From NCBI GenBank assembly GCA_015179025.1, contig WHUX01000136.1, positions 81,484 to 145,483 on the forward strand: a stretch of 64,000 nt of DNA. The letters are read 5' to 3'. The position numbers were made by a program, and so were the translations under genes. The notes beneath the pieces were generated by a model. That model had not been told where the DNA came from, did no database searches, and saw only the letters and a list, made by a program, of their open reading frames with translations. This document shows positions 13,801 through 24,174 of this stretch, in pieces (the first letter of the stretch is position 1; the number at the start of each line of letters is the position of its first letter). Source of the stretch: Terfezia claveryi (lineage: Eukaryota > Ascomycota > Pezizomycetes > Pezizales > Pezizaceae).

Positions 13801-14125
13801 AGATCATTCCACCCACCAAAAAAAAACAATACACAACTGACAGCAAGGGCATACATACGACTGAGGATACCAGCATGTCTATGAGAGGCTTCAGTAACCA
13901 TTTCGTCATTTCAGTGGGCATGAAGGCTTCCAATATACTATCATCATTGATATAGCCGTCTGGATTAATAAGCCACAAATGCACTGGCACTGGTGCTGGT
14001 AGAGTGTCGTCGGTTTTGGAATGCTTACTTCTAGTCTGTGGCCTAACTGCAGGCTGTGAAACCTTCCGCTTTACTAAGGGACTCGCTATTTTTTGTTTAC
14101 CAAAGATGCGCAGAGTTGTGCACAT
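10892..14125 (-). pseudogene. Gene A of the 14 kb element: unknown protein with coiled coil and Arg/Asp/Gly-rich tail, decayed
   Basis: Not a family I recognise. Exon 1 is 14125-13859; an 86-bp intron follows; exon 2 is 13772-12448; a 66-bp intron (12447-12382) leads to exon 3 from 12381. The frame then continues through at least one more junction to a stop at 10892. Exon 2 stays in one frame for 1.3 kb despite two TAG codons and one TGA, each one C-to-T change from Gln or Arg. The N-terminus is basic; the middle (exon 2) is a globular, Trp-containing region. Exon 3 gives a coiled coil (about 12300-12050). The tail is rich in RRD/GGR/ED and then repeats DQGEVDQEEV (11050-11130). Poly-G slips cause frameshifts near 11280. 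It is divergent from gene B. Possibly a DNA- or RNA-binding accessory protein; this is inference from composition only. Confidence 0.55.
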
Positions 14126-14520
14126 AGGGGACGAAATTTGTGTTTAGATCATCGTTGAGAATGTGCATGCTTATGCTTATAAGAACACTAATACATGCGA
14201 AAACGGGCTAGGTATGCACGCGCTAGCAATAGGATACGCTAGGAAGGTGTTTGTGTTTTGTTTGTTGTTCTAGTGCAGAGATTTTTCATTATGGCCTTGT
14301 GCATTAGGTCAACTGCATTTGAAGTTTTTTGTCTAAATTTTAGTTTATGTTTTGGCCCGGGTTTTGGCCTGAAATATGTTAATATAAGTAGGGAGGGGGT
14401 AAGGAGTTACTCTTTTGATCTTTAGAACTAATCATACAGCAAGCGAATCTCATATTTCGATAATCATCCCTCATACTACTACGCTTGCACTTCATTTGCA
14501 TTCAAGAAATCACAGAAACA
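14126..14520. promoter_or_regulatory. Shared intergenic region between divergent genes A and B
   Basis: About 395 bp separate the opposite-facing starts of genes A and B, so both promoters should lie here. An AT-rich stretch with TTAATATAAG lies near 14378-14389 and could serve gene B. No other motif is clear. Confidence 0.4.
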
Positions 14521-15855
14521 ATGTCGGAATCTATAGCTATATTTCGCCCGATAACTATTGCAGTAGGGGAACTACAAGTAAAGTTCACAGAAATGATAAG
14601 GAGTGAGATCATAGTGAACATGCAATTTAAGGGTGCAGTAAAGTCAATTATTGGGGGAAAGAAACAATGGAACTTTCTCAAGGAAATTGCTAGATTAACA
14701 CAACAAGCGGGGGAAAAAGTTGGAGCATTGGCTGCAGCGCAGTCGACACTAATAGAAGCTGCAACAGAGGTAGAATTACAAGCATGGGGTGTTACAAGAG
14801 AAGATACTTGAGATGAACTTAGGATGGATGAACTAAACAAGTTTGGCCAGGTGTACAAGGCATCAGTGAAACGGCGTCAGAACTACAATATGCTAACAGA
14901 AAAGTTTTGGGGTCCGAACTGGATAGCATTGCTAGACAAGCTTCACCCGCCTTGGCCTTCTGTCGAGTTCGCTCGACAATACTCTCTTGCAGTGGAACAA
15001 CTATCATTCGATCATAGAATGGACCTAGTGAGAGATATTCTACCACGCTTTGTAATAGAGATTGAGGATAGAAAAAGTATGCCAAGAATGCAGAAGGACG
15101 ATTGGCTCATAGTCGAAGACATTAGATGAGTGCTATAGGATAGAGAACTACTACCTGTGTTGCCTGCCGAACAAAAGAAATACCATGCAGGATACGTAGC
15201 AAAGATGATGAGTATTGGCGAGGCATAAGGAGTAACGAATACAAGTCAACTAGTCCAGAATGCTGAAGCAAGACAAGCTGGAATACAAGGGGGACTAGGA
15301 CCAAGGGGGACGGTACCAAGTGGAGGAAGTCCAGTGGTAGCAGCTAGAGAAAGTCAAGGAGTAGCAGCTGGAGGAAATCAAGGGGTAGCAGCTGGAGAAA
15401 GTCAAGGGGTAGAAGGAAGTCAAGAGGTAGCACAGGGTGGAGGAGTAGCCACAGGAACTAAGAGAAGTAGTAAGAGGGTGGGAGTAAGGTCCCGACAGAG
15501 AGGGGAGTTAACAAAGAGAAAAAGAGAGAGGACACCAGAGATAAAACTCCCAGCATATCAAAAAGTACGATTTGAGAATGTAGAAGATGAAGATTATGAT
15601 CCAGAAATCCTGAGATTACTGGAAGTAGCACTACCTGAAGAAATAAGGGCCTTGGATGAAGAAATAAAGGAGGACATTGAGCTTATTGAGAAGATTAGAG
15701 AGATGCTTGGTACAGTTGGCAGTCAGAACGAAGATGAGTGGGTACCTGGAGACCGAATTGCATGCTGTTTAAGAATACTCATCAGTAGATTGAGAATGAA
15801 AGCAGTTCTAGTTAAGGAGGAAACTACCAATGATGAAGATGGAGATACAGAATAA
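14521..15855 (+). pseudogene. Gene B of the 14 kb element: unknown helical protein, four in-frame stops
   Basis: Unrecognised family. The whole 445-codon frame is open apart from four stops (TGA 14809, TGA 15127, TAG 15136, and a TAA near 15226), each a single C-to-T step from a sense codon. The N-terminal ~200 residues look alpha-helical, with KKQWNFLKEIARL and LHPPWPSVEFARQYS. The middle is low complexity, with repeats of roughly AAGESQGV (15335-15450). A basic stretch follows (KRSSKRVGVRSRQRGELTKR), and the C-terminus is helical and ends in an acidic tail. A homologue with the same length and order of regions lies on the minus strand at 47112-48509 inside the CACTA element; aligned words include PPW..EF.R. 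Shared presence in two elements suggests a transposon accessory function. Coding is likely; function is unknown. Confidence 0.6.
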
Positions 15856-15994
15856 AGGGGGATTTTTCTTGGAAGTGTTGAGGAGGATATAAGGCAGATG
15901 GACATGGAGGGAATGGAGACAATTTAGTTTTTTGAATGTTTAGTTATTGTTTGAATTTTTAGGAACAGAATTGATTTTAGTTTGTCTTTATAAC

Positions 15995-16523
15995 TGTAAC
16001 GATGGCTCTGGGGACAAGGCGACCAAGGGGTACACTGGGGCAAGGGTAAGGCTAGAGTAACACTCATGTAGGAACGCTATGTGTATGACTGGGGAAGGCT
16101 GGGACGGGGGCAAGGGCGAGGGCGAGAGAGGCAGTGGGCAAGGGACACGAGACACGTGGAGGCAGTTGCCGCATGTGTCGGAGGGAGGCAGCTGTGCTGC
16201 AGAGCTGTTTACGAGACAAGGGGGGTGCACAAGGAAGGTGCACAAGGGAGGTGCACAAGCATTGGGAGAGGCAAGGTCCTGTATTGGGTATACAAGATGT
16301 TGGATAGGAATCCAACGAGAGGGCGGAGAAACGAAGATATATATACATGATTCCAGGCCAAGGCCGTGGAAGGAATAAGCTTTCCGAGATTCCTATCTCA
16401 GAAGCTAAGATAACAATCACCCATCGACGACACTCGAACAAGCCTATTTGAGTGTTAAAATAGCACGACACCCGAACAAGCCTGTTCAAGTGTCAAATCA
16501 AGACTAAGGACAGGGTTGTGACA
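15995..16523. mobile_element. Solo LTR, 529 bp, with 5-bp target duplication ATAAC
   Basis: Starts TGTAACGATGG and ends GGGTTGTGACA (TG..CA, with TGT/ACA inverted tips). It is flanked on both sides by ATAAC (15990-15994 and 16524-16528). It is clearly richer in G+C than the surrounding element, with little sign of C-to-T decay, so it arrived later. Three near-identical copies of GTGCACAAG lie at 16225-16260. ORFs inside it are fortuitous. Ty3/gypsy-like by its tips, but with no internal coding region the superfamily is uncertain. Confidence 0.8.
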
Positions 16524-16530
16524 ATAACCC

Positions 16531-17130
16531 TCATTGTGCCTTTGTGGGTAGTAGCTTGTAATATTGAGAGTCAGATGGATTTTGGTTCGACTCTCAATAT
16601 TACATTACACTTGGTGCCTTTGTGGGTAGTAGCTTGTAATATTAAGAGTCAGACGGATTTTGATTCAACTCTCAATATTACATTACGCTCAGTGCCTTTG
16701 TGAGTAGTAGCTTGTAATATTGAGAGTCTAACAGATTTTGGTTCGACTCTCAATATTACATTACGCTCGGTACCTTTATGGGTATTAGCTTGTAATATTG
16801 AGAGTCGGACGGATTTTGGTTCAACTCTCAATATTACATTACGCTCGGTGCCTTTGTAGGTATTAGCTTGTAATATTGAGAGTCGGATGGATTTTGGTTC
16901 GACTCTCAATATTACATTATGCTCGGTACCTTTGTGGGTAGTAGCTTATAATATGAGAGTCGGACGGATTTTGGTTTGACTCTCAATATTACATTACGCT
17001 CAGTGCGTTTTTGTAATATTGAGAGTCGGACGGATTTTAGTTGACTCTCAATATTATATTACACTCGGTACGTTTTTGTAATATTGAGAGTTGGACCGAT
17101 TTTGGTTCGACTCTCAATATTACATTCTGG
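16531..17130. repeat. Tandem array of eight hairpins, period about 78 bp then 65 bp
   Basis: Each unit carries GTAATATTGAGAGTC, a spacer like GGACGGATTTTGGTTC, and GACTCTCAATATTAC, a 15-bp inverted repeat around a ~16-nt loop. Units start near 16558, 16635, 16714, 16792, 16870, 16949, 17013 and 17078. The linkers read CGCTCGGTGCCTTTGTGGGT with variations; the last two units have shorter linkers. The arms stay paired while loops and linkers vary. Diverged single copies occur at 10630 and (inverted) 20582, so the motif belongs to the large element. Confidence 0.85.
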
Positions 17131-17224
17131 GCTAGACATGGGAGAATCTATACAAAGTGTTAGATAGAAAGGTGAGAGTGAAATGAGGAAAAGTTCAGTG
17201 TTTTTATATTAACATTCCGGACTC

Positions 17225-18010
17225 TAGATGTGGTAATGTATAGGATTATAACTATCCACTATATTATAGCTTGGGAGTAGTGATTTGACCTCAGAGGAGG
17301 CTTTTCTTTTCCTATTCATAGTGATCTATAAAACTAGAAAGCTAGAAAGCTTTTCCGGACTCAAAATATACATACATGATGGGTTGCTCTGTTTGCGGGG
17401 GGGTTATTAGTGGTGATGCATAGGATCACAATTATCCTATATTATAGCTTGGAAGTGGTGATTTGACCTCAGAGGAGGCTTTTCTTTTCCTATTCATAGT
17501 GATCTATAAAACTAGAAAGCTAGAAAGCTTTTCTGGACTCGAGATATATATACATGATGGGTTGCTCTATTCGCGGAAGGGTTATTAGCAGTGATGCATA
17601 GGATCACAACTATCCTATATTATAGCTTGAGAGTGGTGATTTGACCTCGGAGAAAGCTTTTCTTTTCCTATTCATAGTGATCTATAAAACTAGAAAGCTA
17701 GAAAGCTTTTCCAGACTTGAGATGTACATACATAATGGGTTGCTCTGTTCACAGGAGGGTTATTAGTGGTGATGCATAGGGTCACAACTATCCTATATTA
17801 TAGCTTGAGAGTGGTGATTTGACCTTGGAGGAGGCTTTTCTTTTCCTATTCATAGTAATCTATAAAACTAGAAAGCTAGAAAGCTTTTCCAGACTTGAGA
17901 TGTACATACATGATGGGTTGCTCTGTTTGCGGAGGGTTATTAGCGATGATGCATAGGATCACAACTACCCTATATTATAGCTTAGGAGTGGTTATTTGAC
18001 CTCAGAGGAG
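17225..18010. repeat. Tandem satellite, about 178-bp unit, four to five copies
   Basis: The words GATGCATAGGATCACAA recur at about 17414, 17593, 17770 and 17947, with a diverged first copy near 17230. Each unit includes TTTCTTTTCCTATTCATAG, the short palindrome CTAGAAAGCTAGAAAGCTTT, and ATACATGATGGGTTGCTC. It lies between the hairpin array and the RecQ gene, possibly as a regulatory or recognition region of the element. No coding potential is seen. Confidence 0.85.
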
Positions 18011-18229
18011 GGGTTTCTTAGGCCAGAAATTTGGCCTTGATATTGAAATATTTATGAAGATTCTCCGAGAGCAATTGGGCTCAAGTGGATCTGTTTCTAA
18101 AGAATTGATTCACTCCACCTGTTTTGTGATAGATCTTGGGGCATGGGTATAGCGAGCTTGGCATTTTGGATTGTTGTACTCAACTGATGTTTTGCGGTCC
18201 ACTTCAATACCTATATCAAATAGCGTACA

Positions 18230-20450
18230 ACTTAACATCAACTCTAGATATAGGCTTCGGAGTACCTATGGCATTCGAGGGCAAGGTAAGTAATAACAGC
18301 CTCACCTTAAAATCGTTTTCCCGGGGAGCTTTTCAAATGGTCAGATGAGTTGCCTTCGGACCTCTCCATTTTCGGTAGCATCAGGGCTACGATTGGGCAA
18401 GTGGCAGCGCAAACTAGTATGGCACGTGGGGTTACACTTCGAGCTATATCCTGGCAAGTCGAGGCAGCAGCCCGATTTCTAGAGGGCAAAGATCAGATTA
18501 TTATATCTAGAACTAGGGACGGGAAGACATTTTGCTTTATATTAGCAGCTTTGTGTGCACTAGAGCAGACAATTATGGTTTTAACACCTCTGATTGCTCT
18601 ATAAGATTCTCATGTGAGTGAAGCCGAAACTCTTTCATTCTCGAGTTAACGAGGATATACAGGTCTTGACGGCATGGAGGTATGGACTCAAGGCTGTCTC
18701 TTTGAACACCAAATCAATTCAAGTTGATCCTATGATAGTCAGCAAAATCATTTCTGGCTATTACCAAGTCGTCTTCATTTGTCCAGAAGTATTGACCGGG
18801 AACAATGAAATGTTTCTGAGATTCGCCAAGTCAAAGGTATTCTCTTCTTGACTGTTGGGTTTCGTAATAGATAAGGTACATCTCTGCCATCAATGGAGGA
18901 ACTTCAGAGCAGATTATACAGGTATTGGGTTATTACGAATTTTCTTTCCCAAAGTCGCTTTTATGGGGTTATCAGCAACTATCCCTCTACATGTCCGGGG
19001 ATTTATATATACAACCCTGCACATGCCTAAACAATGTGATCTAATACAATGATTAATTAACAGAGAGAACCTCTGTCTGTTTGCATATCCCATTCATTCT
19101 CCATTACATAAGTTTGAGGAAATCAAGTTTTTGATACCTTGTAGATTGATATCTATTCACTCCACTCACCAAATCAATATTCCGAAAACCATAGTATTCT
19201 TAATAGCCTCCGAGATACGTGCAATATTGCAATAGAGCTATCCAAGCTTATACCTAAGCATATATTCGAAGAATATCTAGAGGCTATATTAAAGTATAGC
19301 ACTGCTATAACAAGCAGAAAAGAGAATATAATTTGCAGAGATTCATAGAGGGTATATGTTGTATACTTGTCTGTACAGAGGCATGTGTATGGGTATTGAT
19401 TGCAAGATATAGAATGAATTATATAGTGGAGATTGTCTCCAAGATGCAACCTAACTACACTCTATCAACACTTCGGTCGTGCTGTAAGGGACCTGAAATC
19501 CAGAGCATTGGTATCCTTTTCTATACTCCCTACGCCGAGATTACCAGAAACCATGACAGTAATGCTTAGATTTATAAAGAGCATGGGATGATCCCTTTAT
19601 GAACAAGTATCTCAGGATATTATCTGCTTTGATATGGGCCTTACTTCTTCAACAGCTCCACAGTCACAGAAACGCAAAGCAGATGCATAGGTGAGTTATT
19701 TAGTGAAGTGACCCACTCAGGTTCTGGTGCTGTTGAAGCATCGCAAGATAAACCTGGTTTTACTAAATCTGTACAACTAGGTACCTCCCAAAAGACACAA
19801 GCACTGAAGCTACTATTAATCTGCAGAGCTATACTCTCCTTTATTAATACTGTCAAGTGTAGATGGCATATCATTCTTAACTATTTCAATGATACCTCAA
19901 CACATCCTCATACCCATCCATGCTGTAATCATTGCATGCAAGATGATATCCCTTCTGAGATCAAATGTTTGATTCGATGATAGTTTACACATCAGGAACT
20001 GTTGTCAAAACAAAGGGAACTCGGCCTACGAAGCTACTGGAGCACACTAAGGAGGCATTGTATGAACATATAATTACTCTGTGAAATCAGTATTGGAAGG
20101 ATCAGAAAGGGAATAAAGATTTGTACCATATTCTGCGAGTGCCCTCTTAACTCAAAAAGAAACCGAAGCGATTATGGCATGAGCACCTAAGATAAAACAA
20201 CCAGACCAAGTTTATCAAACTTTATCGAAAAGGCCGCTACCTATAATGGGAAAATGAAACAAGAGTTCTTCGACCGGGTCTTTGACGGAATCCGAACAAT
20301 TGTCAACGATCAGCAGTATATGATACAAAACACTTTAGAGGACACCCAAATGCAGTCAGAACAACACCTTCTACTAACAGAGATATTAGGGAATCCAATT
20401 TATATTAATGTGCCCATAATATCAACCGCACAAGCTTTATAAGAATGAGT
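18230..20450 (+). pseudogene. RecQ-type ATP-dependent DNA helicase, decayed
   Basis: Superfamily 2 helicase, 3'-5' DNA unwinding in the RecQ family. Seen across several frames: a motif-0-like RAISWQVEAAARFLEG; a motif I region RTRDGKTFCF (the Lys-Thr of the P-loop kept) and LTPLIAL at 18350-18600; QVVFICPEVLT at 18765-18795; FVIDKVHLCHQW at 18858-18895 (motif II DEVH changed to DKVH) and FMGLSATIPLH (motif III) at 18960-18995. Motif VI remains as TLSTLRSCCKGPEIQSIGIL near 19460. A RecQ zinc-binding-like segment with C..H..CCNHC lies at 19825-19940. Many stops and frameshifts are spread along it. It is most like the fungal RecQ-like helicases found in repeats and near telomeres. In this element it would be a replication or excision factor (inference). 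Confidence 0.75.
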
Positions 20451-20581
20451 AGATTCACACAATCCCCAGCTGATGAAGAAGAGAAAAACTCGCTCAGATA
20501 AAGGAAAGAGATGAGAACTATGAAATGCAGGCACCCAAGAACAAAACCAATAATAGGAGAGCATAATACAAATAATCAACC

Positions 20582-20625
20582 AAGTAATTTGGAGAGTCAA
20601 ACCAAAATCCGTCTGACTCTCAAAA
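20582..20625 (-). repeat. Single hairpin motif, right copy, inverted
   Basis: GGAGAGTCAAACCAAAATCC followed by GTCTGACTCTCAAAATTAC. It is the reverse complement of the array unit at 16.5-17.1 kb and of the left copy at 10630, so single copies flank the plus-strand genes in opposite orientation. Confidence 0.65.
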
Positions 20626-20769
20626 TTACAAACCTCTGACATCATCTTATGCCCTTTCAGTGACTCTGTGTGATACCTTATCCATATATTTATCTCATCA
20701 ACCCTCATTGCCCAAATCACTATCCCCTGACATGCTCAATGTATTTCATCATCAGACATCCCAAGACTA

Positions 20770-23700
20770 TTTATCTCAAATCCCTCCTCCTCTCTCTGTC
20801 CTTCTCACCATCTCTCTCACCTTCAATTCCCCATCCATACTCCACTTCACCATAATCAACATTACTATCCTCTTCATCTTCCGAATTCTCTCTAATATTA
20901 ACCAAACCTATTCCTTCTTCCTCTAGGGCCATATCCATATTCTGCTCCATTTCCAAATCTATATTCTCATACTCATTACCGGAGCTCCAGGTCGTTCTCG
21001 CAAATAATGCTCCTCCTCCTTACGGAACAGTCAATCTTCACTACATTCCGAGCTTGCATCATCGTCTCCTCTTATTCCTCCCACTCTTTCTTTTATTATG
21101 TCATCAAGGAAGGAACCTCATGTGATTATCCATTCACCAAGTATAAACAGGTCAAGGCTGGCTTCATCTTAACAGGATTATGAACCGAACCTGCTTTCCA
21201 GCATCCCTTTCGGAAATTACATACATCATGCTGTAAAAGTGTCCTGAAACAACTTTACAATTCTCTTTATCGTCCATGGTTCCATGTTTATGGGAGATAT
21301 CTGAAATACTGCATACATGTAAGCTTCTTGGTACCTACGAATTTCTAGTATACTTACTAGTGAGTAGACTGATGTACTTACTAGCGGACTGATGCACTAC
21401 TCCTGCACCGACCAGAATAAGAATGCATTCCTGGATACTGATTTCAAAAAAAAAACCTTACTTTACCAGTTCCTATTCAGATTATATTAATCTTTGACTT
21501 TTCGTACCAATAACTCATTTACCTTATCAATACCCATGAATTTCATTTCTTGGCCACTCAAATTGACCAGGATATTGTTATCCCAAATATACCTGAATCT
21601 ATCTATCCAAACTACCTCTTTATTGATTAACAGATTTGTAGTTGCCTTAGTGTAATGATGTTTCTAGCTCTACTGAACCATATGCATAAAGGTTCTATAT
21701 TTTTTAGCAAAGCTCCCGAGTCACTAGCACTACAGAATCAGTATGTCTCAACTTCATATAGATATTTACTCCAACAAAACGATAAAAATGTTTTGCAATC
21801 AGACAACTTACCTGACATTATAATGCAAGTCTCTTATCACGAAATAATGTTGCAAAAACAACAGAAAGTTCTCATATGCTAAATCCCTTTCCCTATAAGC
21901 TACCCTTTTTATGAATGCATTCCTATCAAGCTTATCTCCGTGTCTATCTTTCTTCAAATACTTCTCCTTTAACATTGATCTCTACTCTTTAATACTCGCA
22001 TTCTCCGCTTTCTCTCTTATAATTCTCACTGTTCTAGGAACTAAGAATCTTTGGATGACTTTCCTGCACAAATCCACATAATTATCTACTTTTTTCAACT
22101 CTCTCTTGAGTTCCTCCAAACAACTTGCCTTAACAATATTAGCATACTATTCTCAAAATTCCAGGTCTCTTATACCTTTAATTCTGACGCTACTGCTACT
22201 AACGCATGTCCCTCTCCACAGATATTAGTGAATCTCTTACAGGCATTGTATTCGGGCATCCCTGCCATAACTCCTTTAACCACCAAAACATGCTTCAACT
22301 GACATAGAGAGTCGGGGTCCATTCCATCTTCCTTCCCCAATGTCCCTGAAACAATAAGTCTTCTGCTGCCATTTCTAAATGGAAAATCCTGTCCAGTTTT
22401 GCCAGGTAATTTAACTTGTTATACTCAAAGTCTCTTATACATAGCTACTTCAATGCTGACACTTTCAACATAGTTCCCAAATCTCCTGCATAAAGAACCA
22501 CTCTCCCAGCCAACCTTATCAAACTCAATCCTGTTTGCTCCAACAGTTCATCAATCACTTCCATACTGCCTTGAATGGACATCTCATCCTTCTCCAAGGT
22601 ATTCAAGGCATTAACATCCATTCTTACATATGGAATCCTATGAATCCATTCAAACGATGGTCGGGTATACCCAGGTTCCCTTGCAGCCAACTCCTGCATG
22701 ACTATGGGAAAATACTTCCACAATATATCGCTCAAATGGACAACTAACCTATTGGGCATATGCTCTACATACGAGTCCTTTAACAACAACTAATATTTAT
22801 CGATTTTCATATAGTCTGGACAACTGGCAAATAAGAACCGTCCGTCTAGGCCAGGAACCCCTTCTTCATATACCTAAAGATCTATATAAATCCTCATCTT
22901 CTTATCAAATTCTCTCCAACTATTATCTCTAAGATCTGCTCCAATCGTGGCCTCACCATCTGCCTCTTCTCCATTGTCCAAACCTTCTACCGATCTCAAT
23001 CTCTTCTCTGGGCTTTCTTCTGTCTCGACTCTAACCACTGGACGAATTTTCTCAGGTGCTTCTAGCTTCGGTATATGTAGGAACTACATAGCAGCACAGG
23101 TATACTGAGTCAGCACCCTTTGATTTTTCATACTTTGTCCTATTTTATTCTCAAACATCGCATTATTATCCCACATAAGCCCGAACGCATGTCCCTGAAT
23201 GATACGCTTTTAATCCGTTCTCTATTCGCGCTTCCCATAGCTTTCATAGCATCGCATATAGTGGTATATCCAACACTCAGGCCCACTCGATTTAAAACAC
23301 CGATTACCCTTTTAGGAACCACGCAAACCTGCAGATAATATCCAATTGGGGTTGGTAAACTGTTGTACATCCTGGATCTCCCAAATGCAATCATGCTCAT
23401 AACTATAGTACTTATCAACAATTTATTTCTACTCTTTCTACCTCTTTCACCCCTACCACCACCACTCTTCTTCCTTTTTCTCGAATTCGAATTGTCTAGC
23501 ATCATATCCCTGTCACTTCTAACTGAGCATACTCCATTGATGAGCTTATATAGGTATGGACAGTTCTGACGAAACCTCCCACCAAGCTCTTCAAAGTTGA
23601 AATTGGTTGCAATGTCAGGCGTTATCGCCTGTACCAGGCATTTAGCAATAGGTTGCTTGCAATAGGCCTCCAACTCAAGGTCCAAAATTTGCTGAACGAG

Positions 23701-24105
23701 CCTCTAGACACCCCCACCTAAATGCCTCTTCACTTCGGAGATTGCTGTTGCTGAGTTCTGTTTCCTTTTGCTGCTACAATTAATTACCGATACCATCCCC
23801 TCAAACACCTCTTGATACCATTATTGTCTATGAAGGACCTTTGCTTCTCTCGCATACGCTTTGACTTTGCTCTAAGGCATCTGGTAATAAATAGTCTGAG
23901 GTCCATGTTACTACTTCTCAGTAATTCACAAATCTTGAAGACCTTCAGTTCCCATATTTCCTCCTCAGCATCCAATGCAATTGCATCCCATTCACCATCT
24001 ATAATAGTGAACTGTATTTCTGCAATAACCTAATTCACTGATCTTCCGATGCACTTGAAGACGGTTATTGGTTCTGATTAGCAGTCTAGATTTTGCCATG
24101 TTCTG
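20770..24105 (-). pseudogene. DUF6589-like protein (RNase H-fold transposase candidate), decayed
   Basis: A long minus-strand coding region read in pieces because of stops and frameshifts. The start lies near 24100. The N-terminal part has KLINGVCSVRSDRDM, a Lys/Arg stretch, then YNSLPTPIGYYLQVCVVPKR and LNRVGLSVGYTTICDAMKAM (23140-23685), the pattern that opens DUF6589-type fungal proteins. Then come a W-D-N segment near 23170, an FxWIHRIP-containing segment, YAGDLGTMLKVSALK (22445-22500) and HLEMAAEDLLFQGHWG. A C-terminal FAYEN-like segment lies near 21860 and a very acidic tail ends near 20770. Spaced acidic residues (WDN, GD.GT, E..A) resemble a DDE/D catalytic set, but that reading is inference. 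Probable mobilising enzyme of the 14 kb element. Confidence 0.58.
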
Positions 24106-24174
24106 GGATGTTTTTGTTGAGATGTTCAAAAATAAATATTTACGTTCCAAAACAAATACTGTATTACATATTCT

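Noticed and set aside
16079..16378. 99-codon Gly-rich ORF
   Set aside because: Falls wholly inside the solo LTR; open only because of its GC-rich sequence.
16531..17130. CRISPR-like spacing of repeats
   Set aside because: Repeats are palindromic but the intervening linkers are also repeated, there are no unique spacers and no cas genes, and the genome is fungal.
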